Positions 9,107-17,391 of a DNA stretch of 64,000 nt are shown here, one piece after another (position 1 is the stretch's first letter; each line of letters begins with the position of its first letter). The translations under genes and the position numbers were made by a program. Below the pieces are notes generated by a model. The model searched no databases. It was not told the DNA's origin and saw only the letters and a program-made list of their open reading frames with translations. Source of the DNA: CBDDGJ01 sp965199285 (lineage in GTDB: Bacteria > Pseudomonadota > Alphaproteobacteria > RS24); contig OZ240687.1 of the NCBI GenBank assembly GCA_965199285.1, forward strand, positions 1,922,001 to 1,986,000, written 5' to 3'.

Positions 9107-9652
9107 ATGAACCAGAAACCATATCAGCAAGCGGGCTTACAGGGGCTTATTCTGTTTGGGCTTATCGCTTTTGCAGCCGCTTTATTATATGAGCAGGGGC
9201 TGATTGATATTCTGCTCGCCGGTGACCGCTCGCGCCTATCCATCATCATTGCGGCGATATGGTTGGGGATGAGCTTGCGCTGGTTATATTTATTATTTTG
9301 GTATGACCGCGCCCTTGACCTCTCTCGCGACATTGATCGCGGGCGGGCAATCGATCAAGAGCAAGCAAAGCGATGGATGAATCATGGCTGGTTTGCAGCA
9401 GATGCGGTGCTTAAAATTGGTCTATTGGGAACCATTATCGGGTTTATCCTCATGCTCGCCCCCATTCGCGAATTATTGAACTTCGATCCTGCCAGTCTAC
9501 AAATTGCGATTCAAAAAATGAGTGCTGGCATGGCGGTGGCGCTTTACACCACCCTATCTGGTCTGGTTGCGAATTTGCTGTTGCGGTTACAATATCAAAT
9601 CCTTGCCGACCGGATAAGCCGCGCAAGTGGCCCAAACGGAGAGTCTAAATGA
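9107..9652 (+). CDS. MotA/TolQ/ExbB-like proton channel protein
   Basis: A 181-residue protein with hydrophobic segments near residues 12-32, 43-63, 105-122 and 138-158. The pair of helices in the second half has the MotA/TolQ/ExbB pattern: VLKIGLLGTIIGFILMLAPI, then MSAGMAVALYTTLSGLVANL. It would use the proton-motive force in the inner membrane. It is the first of three genes joined by 4-base overlaps, the second with an ExbD-like single-helix layout. Normal partners such as TonB or flagellar genes are absent. The job of this complex is unknown. Confidence 0.78.
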   Translation: MNQKPYQQAGLQGLILFGLIAFAAALLYEQGLIDILLAGDRSRLSIIIAAIWLGMSLRWLYLLFWYDRALDLSRDIDRGRAIDQEQAKRWMNHGWFAADAVLKIGLLGTIIGFILMLAPIRELLNFDPASLQIAIQKMSAGMAVALYTTLSGLVANLLLRLQYQILADRISRASGPNGESK

Positions 9653-10251
9653 GCCTCACCGCCCCGCCAGATGAACAAAATGCGTTTACCGATATTTTGT
9701 TCAATGCGCTATTGGGCTTTGCCTTTATGTTTGTGATTGCCTTTGCGCTCATCCGCCCCGAACCGGTTGATGGCAAAATCACCCCTAAGGCAGAATTTCT
9801 CATCACCGCGCAATGGCCGGATGGACATCCGGATGATATTGATCTTTTGGTTGAAGACCCAAATGGCGAGCTGGTTTGGTTTGACCGGCGCGAGGCGGGA
9901 TTAATGCATCTTGAACGCGATGATCGCGGGCGGCTGGGCGATTTTATGCGCGTCAATGGGGATGAAATTGAAAACCCAATTAATCAGGAAATCGTGACAT
10001 TGCGCGGCTATACGGCGGGTGAATATGTCGTGAATGTTTTGCACTATAAAGCCCAAACCGGAAAACCGGTGGAGGTGAAAATCAAGCTCGAAAAGCTGAA
10101 CCCAAGCGTGAAGATTGCCTATTCTGGCACGATTATATTAACCGGCGCGGGTGATGAAAAAACCGCTTTAAGATTTGTTTTAGCCGCCGATGGCACGATT
10201 GGCGAGATTTACACAAGACAGAAGCACCTTATCCGCGAGGCGGTGAAATGA
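9649..10251 (+). CDS. ExbD/TolR-like single-pass protein with beta-rich periplasmic domain
   Basis: A 200-residue protein with a short cytoplasmic N-terminus, one membrane helix (ILFNALLGFAFMFVIAFALI, residues 16-35) and a periplasmic part rich in beta strands (AEFLITAQWPDGHPDDIDLL, then a strand-turn pattern with GYTAGEYVVNVLHY). The aspartate just before the helix (FTDILFN) sits where ExbD and TolR carry the proton-path aspartate. It overlaps the ExbB-like gene by 4 bases and the next by 4. Partner role inferred from layout. Confidence 0.65.
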   Translation: MSLTAPPDEQNAFTDILFNALLGFAFMFVIAFALIRPEPVDGKITPKAEFLITAQWPDGHPDDIDLLVEDPNGELVWFDRREAGLMHLERDDRGRLGDFMRVNGDEIENPINQEIVTLRGYTAGEYVVNVLHYKAQTGKPVEVKIKLEKLNPSVKIAYSGTIILTGAGDEKTALRFVLAADGTIGEIYTRQKHLIREAVK

Positions 10252-10811
10252 TAACCCTCATTCTCATTTTATCATGCGCTTATGCTGTGATTGCCGGCCT
10301 TTTGCTTCACCTCAATTTACGCAGCCATCATGCCCGTGGGGTGAAGCTGGGGGCGATTATCCTCGTCACCGGATTTTATTTTATCAGCTTTTATCATATT
10401 GGCGATTTGCGCGGCCATGCCGTGCCAGACACGCCGCCTAACCCGTTCAAACTGCATTGGGCAATCATTGAAGAACCCGACAAAGCCACCCGCAGTAAGG
10501 GGCAGATTTACATCCTCGCGCAAGCGCTTAATAAATATGGCAGCACCATAAATCACCCCCGCCTTTACGCCCTGCCCTTTTCGCCAGAGCTGGCGCAAGC
10601 GATTGAAAACGCCCGCCAAGCGATTGAAGATGGCACGCCTATCCAAGCCAATCTCAATATTTATAAAGCCAAAACGCCCACGCGCGAACCCCCGCCCGAT
10701 CCACCTCAGCAGCAAGAAGGCGTGACCGCTTTGCCCGACCCGCAAGGTGAAAATCTGCAGCTTAACTTCAAACCCATTGTCGCCCCCGCGCTGCCCCCAA
10801 AGCGAAACTAA
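10248..10811 (+). CDS. Membrane protein of unknown function, third gene of the ExbB-like operon
   Basis: A 187-residue protein with two N-terminal hydrophobic segments (residues 2-22 and 33-49), a mixed domain and a proline-rich tail (TPTREPPPDPPQQQEG). It overlaps the ExbD-like gene by 4 bases, so it is translationally coupled. I do not recognise a family. Its constant company with the channel pair suggests an accessory or regulatory subunit. Confidence 0.6.
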   Translation: MITLILILSCAYAVIAGLLLHLNLRSHHARGVKLGAIILVTGFYFISFYHIGDLRGHAVPDTPPNPFKLHWAIIEEPDKATRSKGQIYILAQALNKYGSTINHPRLYALPFSPELAQAIENARQAIEDGTPIQANLNIYKAKTPTREPPPDPPQQQEGVTALPDPQGENLQLNFKPIVAPALPPKRN

Positions 10812-10851
10812 TACGCAAGCTATATTAAGCGCATAAGGGGTTACCCTTTCT

Positions 10852-10877
10852 GGCACTTTTCATGAGATATGCTCTAG
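10852..10877. repeat. Fragment of the dispersed repeat, copy C
   Basis: GCACTTTTCATGAGATATG and the following GCTCTAG match the right edge of copy A at 3138-3162 exactly over about 24 bases. The rest of the element is absent. It lies between the ExbB-like operon and the AbiE region, otherwise a featureless 186-base gap. Confidence 0.65.
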
Positions 10878-10997
10878 AGAAGAGATATTAAATTACCAGA
10901 ATATGTAATTGTTAGTTCAAAAAATCAATTTCAAGAGGTGTTATATAGTTAGGTATATAAGAACCTAAAATTATTTTAGTGGCCCATCAAGCGGAAC

Positions 10998-11896
10998 TTA
11001 TCTCAACGTTTTTTCTAGGCGTTCATAATGGCTCAGATGCTTTTCCGAATCCTCCTGTTTAAGTTCACTGCGGTTTTGGAGTTTCCATTTCACGGCGGGG
11101 AAGCGGGCGAAATTATGGATACTCCAATCCGGTTCGCAATTCTCGAAGCTAAGAAGGAACTCTTTATCCTGCTGTGTTAGATTGGCGTTGATTGTTGTGA
11201 CCAATTCCGTGCGGGTCTGTTTAAAATCACAATAAGAAAAGACAATATCTGTCATGCCGGTAAACTGATTTTTGAAGGTTTGTTGTTGATTCTGAAAATT
11301 CGGCGCAAGTATTTCATGTATCGGTCTGTTGCCGGAAAGCAGGCATAACAGAAAGCCTTCCCGTACCGTGTCGGAAAACCCTTCCGTTTCGAGCAATAGT
11401 TTTACATCGAATAAATCGCGCGGATGTTGCCTGTCCAATGTGGCGCAAATCTTGCCGCCATAAAGCTGGCCGAAAGGAACAATTTGCATGACAGATGAAG
11501 TGTTATATGATTGTTGAGCTTTTTCACATAAGACCATGCGCTCCGGCGGGTGAAGTGTGCCGCGTGCGACCAGATTAACTTCAAGTTTAATTTCCTCTCC
11601 ACTGGCACGAATAATGATTTTGCCCATATCGGGTCTATCTATTATTTGTCCTGCGGTAATGTGGCTTCAATATGGCTCTTAATACGCCCGATCGCATTGG
11701 CAATACTTTCAAATGTTGTTGATCTGCCTTCAAGCGGCAGATAGGTTAAATCAATATCGATCGATAGGCGTGGCATATCACGCACAAAAAGATTAATCGC
11801 TGTGCCGCCATGCAGAGCAAAACACTCTTCTTTTGCAACACAGGGGAGAACTCTTAGCAGCAACTCGACTTGCTTTTTATAGTTCCGATTGGTCAT
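10998..11896 (-). pseudogene. abiEii: AbiEii-type nucleotidyltransferase toxin, frameshifted
   Basis: Two adjacent frames together make one AbiEii-like protein. The first (11896 down to 11642) holds the nucleotidyltransferase core: FALHGGTAINLF, then RLSIDIDLTYLP with the catalytic acidic residues. It stops after ATLPQDK. The second (open from about 11660, ATG at 11627, to 10998) continues with IDRPDMGKIIIRASGEEIK, EVNLVARGTLHPPE and the helical C-terminal domain. The join is out of frame by one base, so the toxin is probably inactive unless slippage restores it. Type IV toxins of this family transfer nucleotides to targets such as tRNA. The antitoxin gene overlaps its start. Confidence 0.75.
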
Positions 11897-12659
11897 TTTT
11901 CTCAAATTCTTTCGGGACGGTTATTTTATATTTGCTTATATATACGCCATTTTTGACGAGGCTTCGTGTGCCGGCGCCCAAATCGATATGTGATAAATCC
12001 ACAAATTCCAACCAGCCATGATTTAGTTTTTCCGCGAGGTAAAGGAACAGGCGTTTAACTTTTATGGATGAGCAATTTTCCAGCAAGACTTGTACGGTTT
12101 GAGGGCGTAAATCATTCATGCCTTGCATTAGCTCATAGCATTCAAAAAGCTCTTGATGTTTGGGGGCAAGGTGTAGGCATTCCAGCATAGCGCGGGTGGG
12201 GCTTGATATTTTCACCGAAAAGTCATTATGCGGGAAATCTACTAACCCCATATCGGCAGGCAGAAAAGACGTCGAATAATAATTTATTCTTGTTTCCCAC
12301 TCATTCTTTTTGAACCATAAAGGTAATGTTGTTTTAGGTGCCCCTATCAAGATGGCACGCCCGGCGCTAAAGTCGACATAATGTGCACGACCAAGAAGTG
12401 ACAGAGCTGTTCGCCCGCCGACATGGATGGATAAGCCCATGAGGTTTTGCAGCGCATATAGCCCCCCTAAATAATCAACTGTTTCGCCGCTCCGCTTTAG
12501 AGCTCCCCTCCCTACGGATTCGAGCCATAGACCTTTTCTATAGTATTTTTGTAAATCCAAATTATACCCTTGTGATGTCAGCCATGATGATGGCAAGACA
12601 ACGCCTGAGGGGGTTGTTTTCAATATCTTGTTTATTTTAGTTTCTATATGGGTAGCCAT
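11877..12659 (-). CDS. abiEi: AbiEi-type antitoxin / transcriptional repressor
   Basis: A 260-residue protein. The N-terminus (THIETKINKILKTTPSGVVL, PSSWLTSQGYNLDLQKYYRKGL) fits the AbiEi winged-helix domain. The middle has the family feature LGGLYALQNLMGLSIHVGGRTAL near residue 65, and a C-terminal antitoxin domain follows. It precedes and overlaps the toxin gene, the usual abiE order, and would repress its own operon. Direct repeats just upstream are candidate binding sites. Confidence 0.8.
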   Translation of the reverse strand: MATHIETKINKILKTTPSGVVLPSSWLTSQGYNLDLQKYYRKGLWLESVGRGALKRSGETVDYLGGLYALQNLMGLSIHVGGRTALSLLGRAHYVDFSAGRAILIGAPKTTLPLWFKKNEWETRINYYSTSFLPADMGLVDFPHNDFSVKISSPTRAMLECLHLAPKHQELFECYELMQGMNDLRPQTVQVLLENCSSIKVKRLFLYLAEKLNHGWLEFVDLSHIDLGAGTRSLVKNGVYISKYKITVPKEFEKNDQSEL

Positions 12660-12660
12660 A

Positions 12661-12760
12661 CTACCTATATACAGGTTTATATAAACAGATTCAAGGAATA
12701 TGTTTATTATTATTCTTAAATGGGTGGTTATACCCCCTATATCCAGTTAAAAATAAACAG
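12661..12760. promoter_or_regulatory. Paired ~28-base repeats upstream of abiEi, candidate operator
   Basis: Two related segments, at 12661-12688 (CTACCTATATACAGGTTTAT onward) and 12734-12760 (CCCCCTATATCCAGTTAAAA onward), share CCTATATNCAG and TAAACAG. They flank the start region of the antitoxin gene. AbiEi proteins bind repeats at their own promoter, so autoregulation is the likely use. Confidence 0.5.
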
Positions 12761-12762
12761 GT

Positions 12763-13827
12763 CTACTTCTGAATAAACGGAATGATGTTTGTTTCCTCCT
12801 CAATGCCAAGCAAAAGGCTATTAATATGATTTGAAACTCTATCGGCAGCATCTGCAAGGGCATGGTCAACATGATGAGCATAGCGGGCGGTGACGCTTCC
12901 GGCACGATGGCCGAGCAAACCAGCTATGGTTAACTCGCTATAGTTAAGCATATGCGCCATTGTCGCGAAGCTATGACGAAAAGTGTGTAAGGTAACATCT
13001 TCCAGTTCCACTTGTTTCATGATTTTTGCCATTGGTTTTCTGATGTTATCTATAGGCCCTTCGCGTCGCTGAGACGGAAACACCCACGCGCTATCATGTG
13101 TTGTAAGTTGTCGTTGTATAATCTCAAATGCAGAACTTCCGCATGGGCGGATTTGTGCGCCGGTTTTAGTATCTTCAAATCTTATGGACCTTCCCACTTT
13201 ATCTACTTCTGAGCGTTTAAGGTTAAGTATCTCATTTTTCCGGCAACCGGTTAGAGCGACGAGCTTTAAAACATTTATGGCTGTCGCAAAACCATTTTGA
13301 TTGTCTAAAGCCTTGAAACATTCACCGAGCGAGCGATATTCCTCCTCATTTAAATATCGTGTTCTTGCTTTTGGAGCAGGTCTATCGACAAGTGTGCAGG
13401 GGTTTTTATCAATATAACCTTTTCTGATGGCGTAGTTAAAAATAGCGGATAGCGTGACGATGGCGTTTTTAGCAATGGATTCTCCACCTGTTACATGAGA
13501 TATACCCCCAGATTTAGTTTGAAATGTCTTTTTTGTTTTTCCTGATTTAACGTTCAGTACAAAGCGTTCAATGTCATCATGCGCTAAGGATTTAATATTA
13601 GCATCACCGAGAAGTGGTTTAACGTGCTGCTTAATAATGCCTCGATAGGATTCTAAAGTTCGTGGTTTTAATGGTCTTCCGCGTTTCAGAATAATACCGC
13701 TCTGCAAAGCTTGGTAATACTCATCGCAAACAAGTTCTATCGTTATGCTACCATCAAGTTTAGCTTTCTTTCTATCGTTTGCAGGGTCATAACCACGTGC
13801 AATATCTCCGAGATATGCTTGCGCCAC
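12763..13827 (-). pseudogene. int: Tyrosine recombinase (integrase), N-terminus missing
   Basis: The core-binding and catalytic domains are intact: LKLVALTGCRKNEILNLK has the first catalytic arginine, LHTFRHSFATMAH the H-x-x-R box and LLGHRAGSVTARYAHH the final His and Tyr. Upstream of the first possible start (GTG 13827) the frame stays open, reading FKKITIGRFGAIPLNEARK and running into the tRNA fragment, where it meets a stop without any ATG. The usual arm-binding N-terminus of about 60 residues is therefore absent. This is probably the relic integrase of an older island in the same tRNA. A shortened protein from the GTG cannot be excluded. Confidence 0.8.
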
Positions 13828-13890
13828 TTTACGCGCTTCGTTTAAGGGGATGGCTCCAAAACGCCCAATGGTAATTTTTTTGAAGAAAAA

Positions 13891-13936
13891 TGGTGCCGGC
13901 AGAGAGACTTGAACTCCCGACCCTCTGATTACAAAT
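13891..13936 (-). other. 3' part of a tRNA-Thr-like gene (attachment-site copy)
   Basis: On the minus strand the sequence runs from an anticodon loop (TTTGTAA, anticodon TGT) through GGGAGTTCAAGTCTC, a T-arm, to GCCGGCACCA, an acceptor end with CCA. The 5' half and the left side of the anticodon stem are missing, so it is not a functional tRNA. This is what an ICE leaves at the far side of its insertion in a tRNA 3' end. From its direction, the inserted element lies to the right of this point. Confidence 0.75.
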
Positions 13937-14208
13937 TAGGTGTCCCCCAGATGACATGCTTTTTTCGTTCAAAATAAATAAGTAAAGACAATATGTTATT
14001 AAATTTTTTAGGTTTCCATGAACCTCTAAAAATGCTGTGGGCAACACATGGGCAACAAAACGAATCAATTTTTGGTAATGTATAAAAATTCCTTTCATTG
14101 TTTCCTTGCAAATTAAAGAATTTCTCTCACACACAATAGTCCGATTTACGAGGAGCAGACCACGATAAGAATCCTTGTTCCAAGTGTTGAGGCAAAGAAA
14201 GTTCAGAA
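13937..14208. other. Intergenic, no gene seen
   Basis: The stretch between the tRNA fragment and the repressor gene. Open frames here lack plausible protein character. Likely the terminal segment of the integrated element. Confidence 0.4.
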
Positions 14209-14847
14209 TTACAACCATTTCCCTTGCCATACGACATGGCCGATAATCTCTACTGTTTGGTCAAGAAAGCGTCCTGCATAATCAGGGTTATCAGAATCCA
14301 AAAGCCATTGCCCTGCCTCAAGTTGACGCAAGCGTTTCACGATAACTCCATCTTCCGAGCGTGCAACAACGATCTTGTTTGGTATGAGGTTCGTCTTCGA
14401 ACGGTCAACAAGGATGGTGTCTTCGTGTAACAGAGTTGGCATCATGCTATCACCGGTCACTTCAATAGCGGAAAGATTATTTGGATAAAGCGTTTTTCTT
14501 TGCAATGCCTCTTTTCTAAAGGCGAGTAGGCTTTCCGGCGTTTCCGATATGACTTGTGCACCGTCTCCCGCTGCTGCTTGAACGGGGAGCTTGGGGACGA
14601 ACACATGATTTTGTAAATCTACTGTATTTATCCGCTCTTGCCTCTCTACTTCTTGTGAGATCGTTTTCACCGAAACGCCTAACGTTGCGAGCAATTTACA
14701 AGCATCGGAAAAAGAAGGCATATGACCACTCCGAATATTTTTAATGCGATCGGGGAGTCCGAATGCCTGTATTGAGGCTTGTCGTGCGGTTAGCCCCAAT
14801 TCGTCCAAGCGGTCATTGATCAAGTTCTGTAATGATTCGATATCCAT
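14209..14847 (-). CDS. CI/LexA-like repressor with S24 peptidase domain
   Basis: A 212-residue protein. The N-terminal helix-turn-helix (residues 15-60, LTARQASIQAFGLPDRIKNI) is followed by an S24 autopeptidase domain. The cleavage pair is probably the Ala-Gly in VQAAAGDG near residue 92, the nucleophile Ser lies in VTGDSMMPTL, and the general-base Lys in GVIVKRLRQL. Such repressors are inactivated by RecA-driven self-cleavage, which would link ICE activation to DNA damage. It is divergent from the regulator genes at 14998-15934 with a palindrome between them. Confidence 0.87.
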   Translation of the reverse strand: MDIESLQNLINDRLDELGLTARQASIQAFGLPDRIKNIRSGHMPSFSDACKLLATLGVSVKTISQEVERQERINTVDLQNHVFVPKLPVQAAAGDGAQVISETPESLLAFRKEALQRKTLYPNNLSAIEVTGDSMMPTLLHEDTILVDRSKTNLIPNKIVVARSEDGVIVKRLRQLEAGQWLLDSDNPDYAGRFLDQTVEIIGHVVWQGKWL

Positions 14848-14852
14848 AAATG

Positions 14853-14866
14853 AGATAATATTATCT
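14853..14866. promoter_or_regulatory. 14-base perfect palindrome, repressor operator candidate
   Basis: AGATAATATTATCT reads the same on both strands and lies 6 bases upstream of the repressor start, in the divergent promoter region. It is the natural candidate for autoregulatory binding by the S24 repressor. Confidence 0.55.
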
Positions 14867-14997
14867 TATAAGAAATATTTCAAGAAGAAAATGATTGAGA
14901 ATAAGGTAATTATACATTATTAATTTCTATAATACACCCATTCATCGCTTTTTTGTAATGAGCATGGGTATATTTGCCTTATAGGATTAGAGTGATT

Positions 14998-15228
14998 ATG
15001 AATAATTTATTGGAACTGGCTGAAGAATGGGGGCGCTATTATAATGTTACGCATTGGCGCGTTGCATATCGGGCGACGGGTAATGGTCAGTTTTTCAAAA
15101 ATTTACGTAATGGCGCAGGCTGCACGCTTAAAACACATGATAAAGTTCTATACTGGTTCAGCACGAATTGGCCGGAAGACTTACCCTGGCCAAAGCACAT
15201 AAACAGACCTTTGTGCGCGAAAGGATGA
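14998..15228 (+). CDS. Hypothetical 76-residue protein, first gene of the ICE regulator operon
   Basis: A small protein starting MNNLLELAEEWGRYYNVTHW. The ATG at 14998 is preferred over frames further up because it is nearest to the purine-rich AGGATTAGAG. Aromatic residues and a short basic centre are visible; no family recognised. It is divergent from the repressor and immediately followed by the zinc-finger regulator gene, so it probably belongs to the early control operon. Confidence 0.6.
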   Translation: MNNLLELAEEWGRYYNVTHWRVAYRATGNGQFFKNLRNGAGCTLKTHDKVLYWFSTNWPEDLPWPKHINRPLCAKG

Positions 15229-15230
15229 TT

Positions 15231-15755
15231 ATGATTCTGCCCTGTCCATATTGCGGTGAAAAATGTCAGAGCCAAATTTATGCACGCCATACATTATTAA
15301 ATTACGTTTTCGGGTTTTGCTGCTCTAACATTTCTTGCGCCGCGAGTTTTATCGCTGAATTGACGATATTTGCGTGTCTACGTGAAAGTCTGTCACCAAA
15401 TCCGGATTGCCCGCCAATTTTACACCTCAAAACGGCAGGCGGGGCCTGGAAGGATTTTAAACTTGCATCAGGTAAAAGCCGAAATCGGCAAAACCCCTTA
15501 TGCCCGCATTGTAATACGGCGGTAAAGATTAAGAAAACGGATCGTATAAGTGAGACTTGCCATGTTAAATATATGGTTTGCCCTTCGTCTTTGTGCCAAT
15601 TTGTTTTTAAGGCAGAGATTGATATAACCAAGCTTCTATCACCGCCATCGATTGAAACCTGCGGCGTGTCCCTACCACGTATTGATAATCCACATCATTA
15701 TGTCCATACATTACGCCAAATCAAATTTGATGGAGAATTAAGATGCAAAACATAA
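15231..15755 (+). CDS. Ogr/Delta-like double zinc-finger regulator
   Basis: A 174-residue protein with two copies of a C4 finger resembling the Ogr/Delta activators of P2-like phages. The first runs LPCPYCGEKCQ to CCSNISCAASF, the second PLCPHCNTAVKI to CPSSLCQFVF. Ogr/Delta proteins recruit RNA polymerase to late promoters, so this could switch on the transfer operon. An AAGGA lies five bases before the ATG at 15231; an in-frame ATG at 15225 is the alternative. It overlaps the next gene by 13 bases. Function by homology of the motif only. Confidence 0.68.
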   Translation: MILPCPYCGEKCQSQIYARHTLLNYVFGFCCSNISCAASFIAELTIFACLRESLSPNPDCPPILHLKTAGGAWKDFKLASGKSRNRQNPLCPHCNTAVKIKKTDRISETCHVKYMVCPSSLCQFVFKAEIDITKLLSPPSIETCGVSLPRIDNPHHYVHTLRQIKFDGELRCKT

Positions 15756-15934
15756 ATCACGGAGACAAAATTGTAACGGTTCAACAAGCCGCCGATTATC
15801 TTTCCTTATCTACTGCAACCTTGAACAAGTGGCGTTGCCAGGGTGGTGGTCCGGCTTATATTAAATTGGGTCGCGCCGTCAGATATAGGTTGGATGATTT
15901 ACAATTATTTCTGGAAAAAAGCAGAATGCAGTAA
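15743..15934 (+). CDS. Excisionase/AlpA-like HTH protein
   Basis: A 63-residue protein that is essentially one winged HTH_17 domain: VTVQQAADYLSLSTATLNKW, then PAYIKLGRAVRYRLDDLQLF. Such proteins act as excisionases or as activators of integrase or excision genes in islands. It overlaps the zinc-finger gene, so the two are translationally linked. It converges on gajB with a 32-base gap. Confidence 0.8.
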   Translation: MQNINHGDKIVTVQQAADYLSLSTATLNKWRCQGGGPAYIKLGRAVRYRLDDLQLFLEKSRMQ

Positions 15935-15966
15935 ACTTCTGAATATTAATTCGATGTCATTCCATT

Positions 15967-17391
15967 TTACGCTGTTTTCGGAGGCAGGGTTGGGGATTTA
16001 GAGCATATTACAAGTTTTCTAGACCCGCGCGTCATAGCCACATAGAGATTTTTTGCATCAAGTCCATCGGCATTAAGTATAACCGCCACATCTGCTTCCA
16101 AGCCTTTCAGCAAAAGAGTGCTGCCAACCGCTCTTTGAGGGAGAGGTCTTCCTAGGATTCTATTTTCTTCTCTGGTTTGGTTAGCCGCTGCCACGAAGGT
16201 TAAGTCGCTACTATCACATAGTTGCATTGCCTTAATACATGCTCTTAAAACTGCCGGACGATAGGTTTCAGTACCGCCCTGCTTACTAATCCCTACTAAT
16301 AGCTTAACGGCATTTGTAAAGGTAGGGTTTTTTATGAATTCTATAGCTGTTTCTTCAACATGGTTCGGTTCTTTTCTTGCTGTTCCTTTCAACAGCGTTT
16401 GAACTCTGGTGATTAAGTGATCGGCTCCTACATTTGTCATTAGCGTTTCTGCAAATTTAGCGATTTGAGAAAGTGCGTCATTATTCGTTAATGAAAAACA
16501 ACGCGCAAAATCTGTTAAATCACGCAAATCCACAGCCTCGACAATTACGGCTCCGGGAACTGCCTTGGCAATTTGATAGCGCCTCCCCAAATTTTTACTT
16601 TCCCCTATAATTAATACTCCCCCATCTTTGACAGGAGATTTTTCACGTGCCGCCCTTAATAATTTTTTATGGTCATCATTCCCATCTAATCGCACCCATT
16701 GCACTTCACGAGGTGCTGAACTGAGGTCAATCTGTTGACCGTTAAGTAACGCCCCCCTTACCGCAAGAAGCCATTTCCCAAGTGATTCACAACCCGCATT
16801 ATTCCAACGCCACGGAGTATCCAGTTCACCTTTAATCGGAAAATACTTGCAGACATGTTGTTCCCAATCGGCAAGCTTATCGGTGCCAAAGTCAAAGATT
16901 GCCTGTAACGGGTCTCCAAGAACACATGTGTTAAGAGATTGAGATGCACAACATATGATAGTGTGTTGAGATTGCGAACAGTCTTGATATTCATCGACAA
17001 TCAGATGCGAATAGCTTGCTTCAAGAATATCACTAATATGGTTTTCTTTTAGCAGTGTGCAGGCTGCTTTCCTAATAAGAGGGTAGTCATTTCTAGGATT
17101 ATCTAGATTTAATGTGCTTGCTTCAATACCGGATCGTGTCGGAAAAAATGAAGCGAGTTTTATTGCCCACCCATCAATGGTAGATAGTTTATATTTCGAA
17201 GAATGGACATTTAATGCATTTAGCTTTGCCCGCAATGATGCAACCCCCGCATTGGTATGCGTGAGAACCAATACGGGTTTAGCAACTGGATTAGCACTTA
17301 GAGTTTCCGCAATAAGATGGGTTTTGCCACAACCTGCCGGTGCGGTGATAGTGCCTTTTGTGATTTCTAGGAGGTTTAAAACCTTAGGCAT
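15967..17391 (-). CDS. gajB: Gabija GajB-like UvrD/Rep-type helicase
   Basis: A 474-residue superfamily 1 helicase. Walker A is TAPAGCGKTHLIAET near residue 18, motif II is LIVDEYQDCSQSQ near residue 132, and the C-terminal motifs are LLKGLEADVAVIL and LYVAMTRGSRKLVI. Small SF1 helicases encoded right behind an OLD-family nuclease define the Gabija phage-defence system, where GajB assists or is activated with GajA. The ATG at 17391 overlaps the end of gajA by 8 bases; a GTG one codon earlier is possible. Confidence 0.85.
   Translation of the reverse strand: MPKVLNLLEITKGTITAPAGCGKTHLIAETLSANPVAKPVLVLTHTNAGVASLRAKLNALNVHSSKYKLSTIDGWAIKLASFFPTRSGIEASTLNLDNPRNDYPLIRKAACTLLKENHISDILEASYSHLIVDEYQDCSQSQHTIICCASQSLNTCVLGDPLQAIFDFGTDKLADWEQHVCKYFPIKGELDTPWRWNNAGCESLGKWLLAVRGALLNGQQIDLSSAPREVQWVRLDGNDDHKKLLRAAREKSPVKDGGVLIIGESKNLGRRYQIAKAVPGAVIVEAVDLRDLTDFARCFSLTNNDALSQIAKFAETLMTNVGADHLITRVQTLLKGTARKEPNHVEETAIEFIKNPTFTNAVKLLVGISKQGGTETYRPAVLRACIKAMQLCDSSDLTFVAAANQTREENRILGRPLPQRAVGSTLLLKGLEADVAVILNADGLDAKNLYVAMTRGSRKLVICSKSPTLPPKTA

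Noticed and set aside
13891..13936. A functional tRNA gene
   Set aside because: The 5' acceptor strand, D-arm and left side of the anticodon stem are absent; only the 3' part is present.
13829..14230. A 133-codon minus-strand frame over the tRNA fragment
   Set aside because: It reads through the tRNA 3' part in another frame than the integrase and shows no domain pattern; considered a chance frame.
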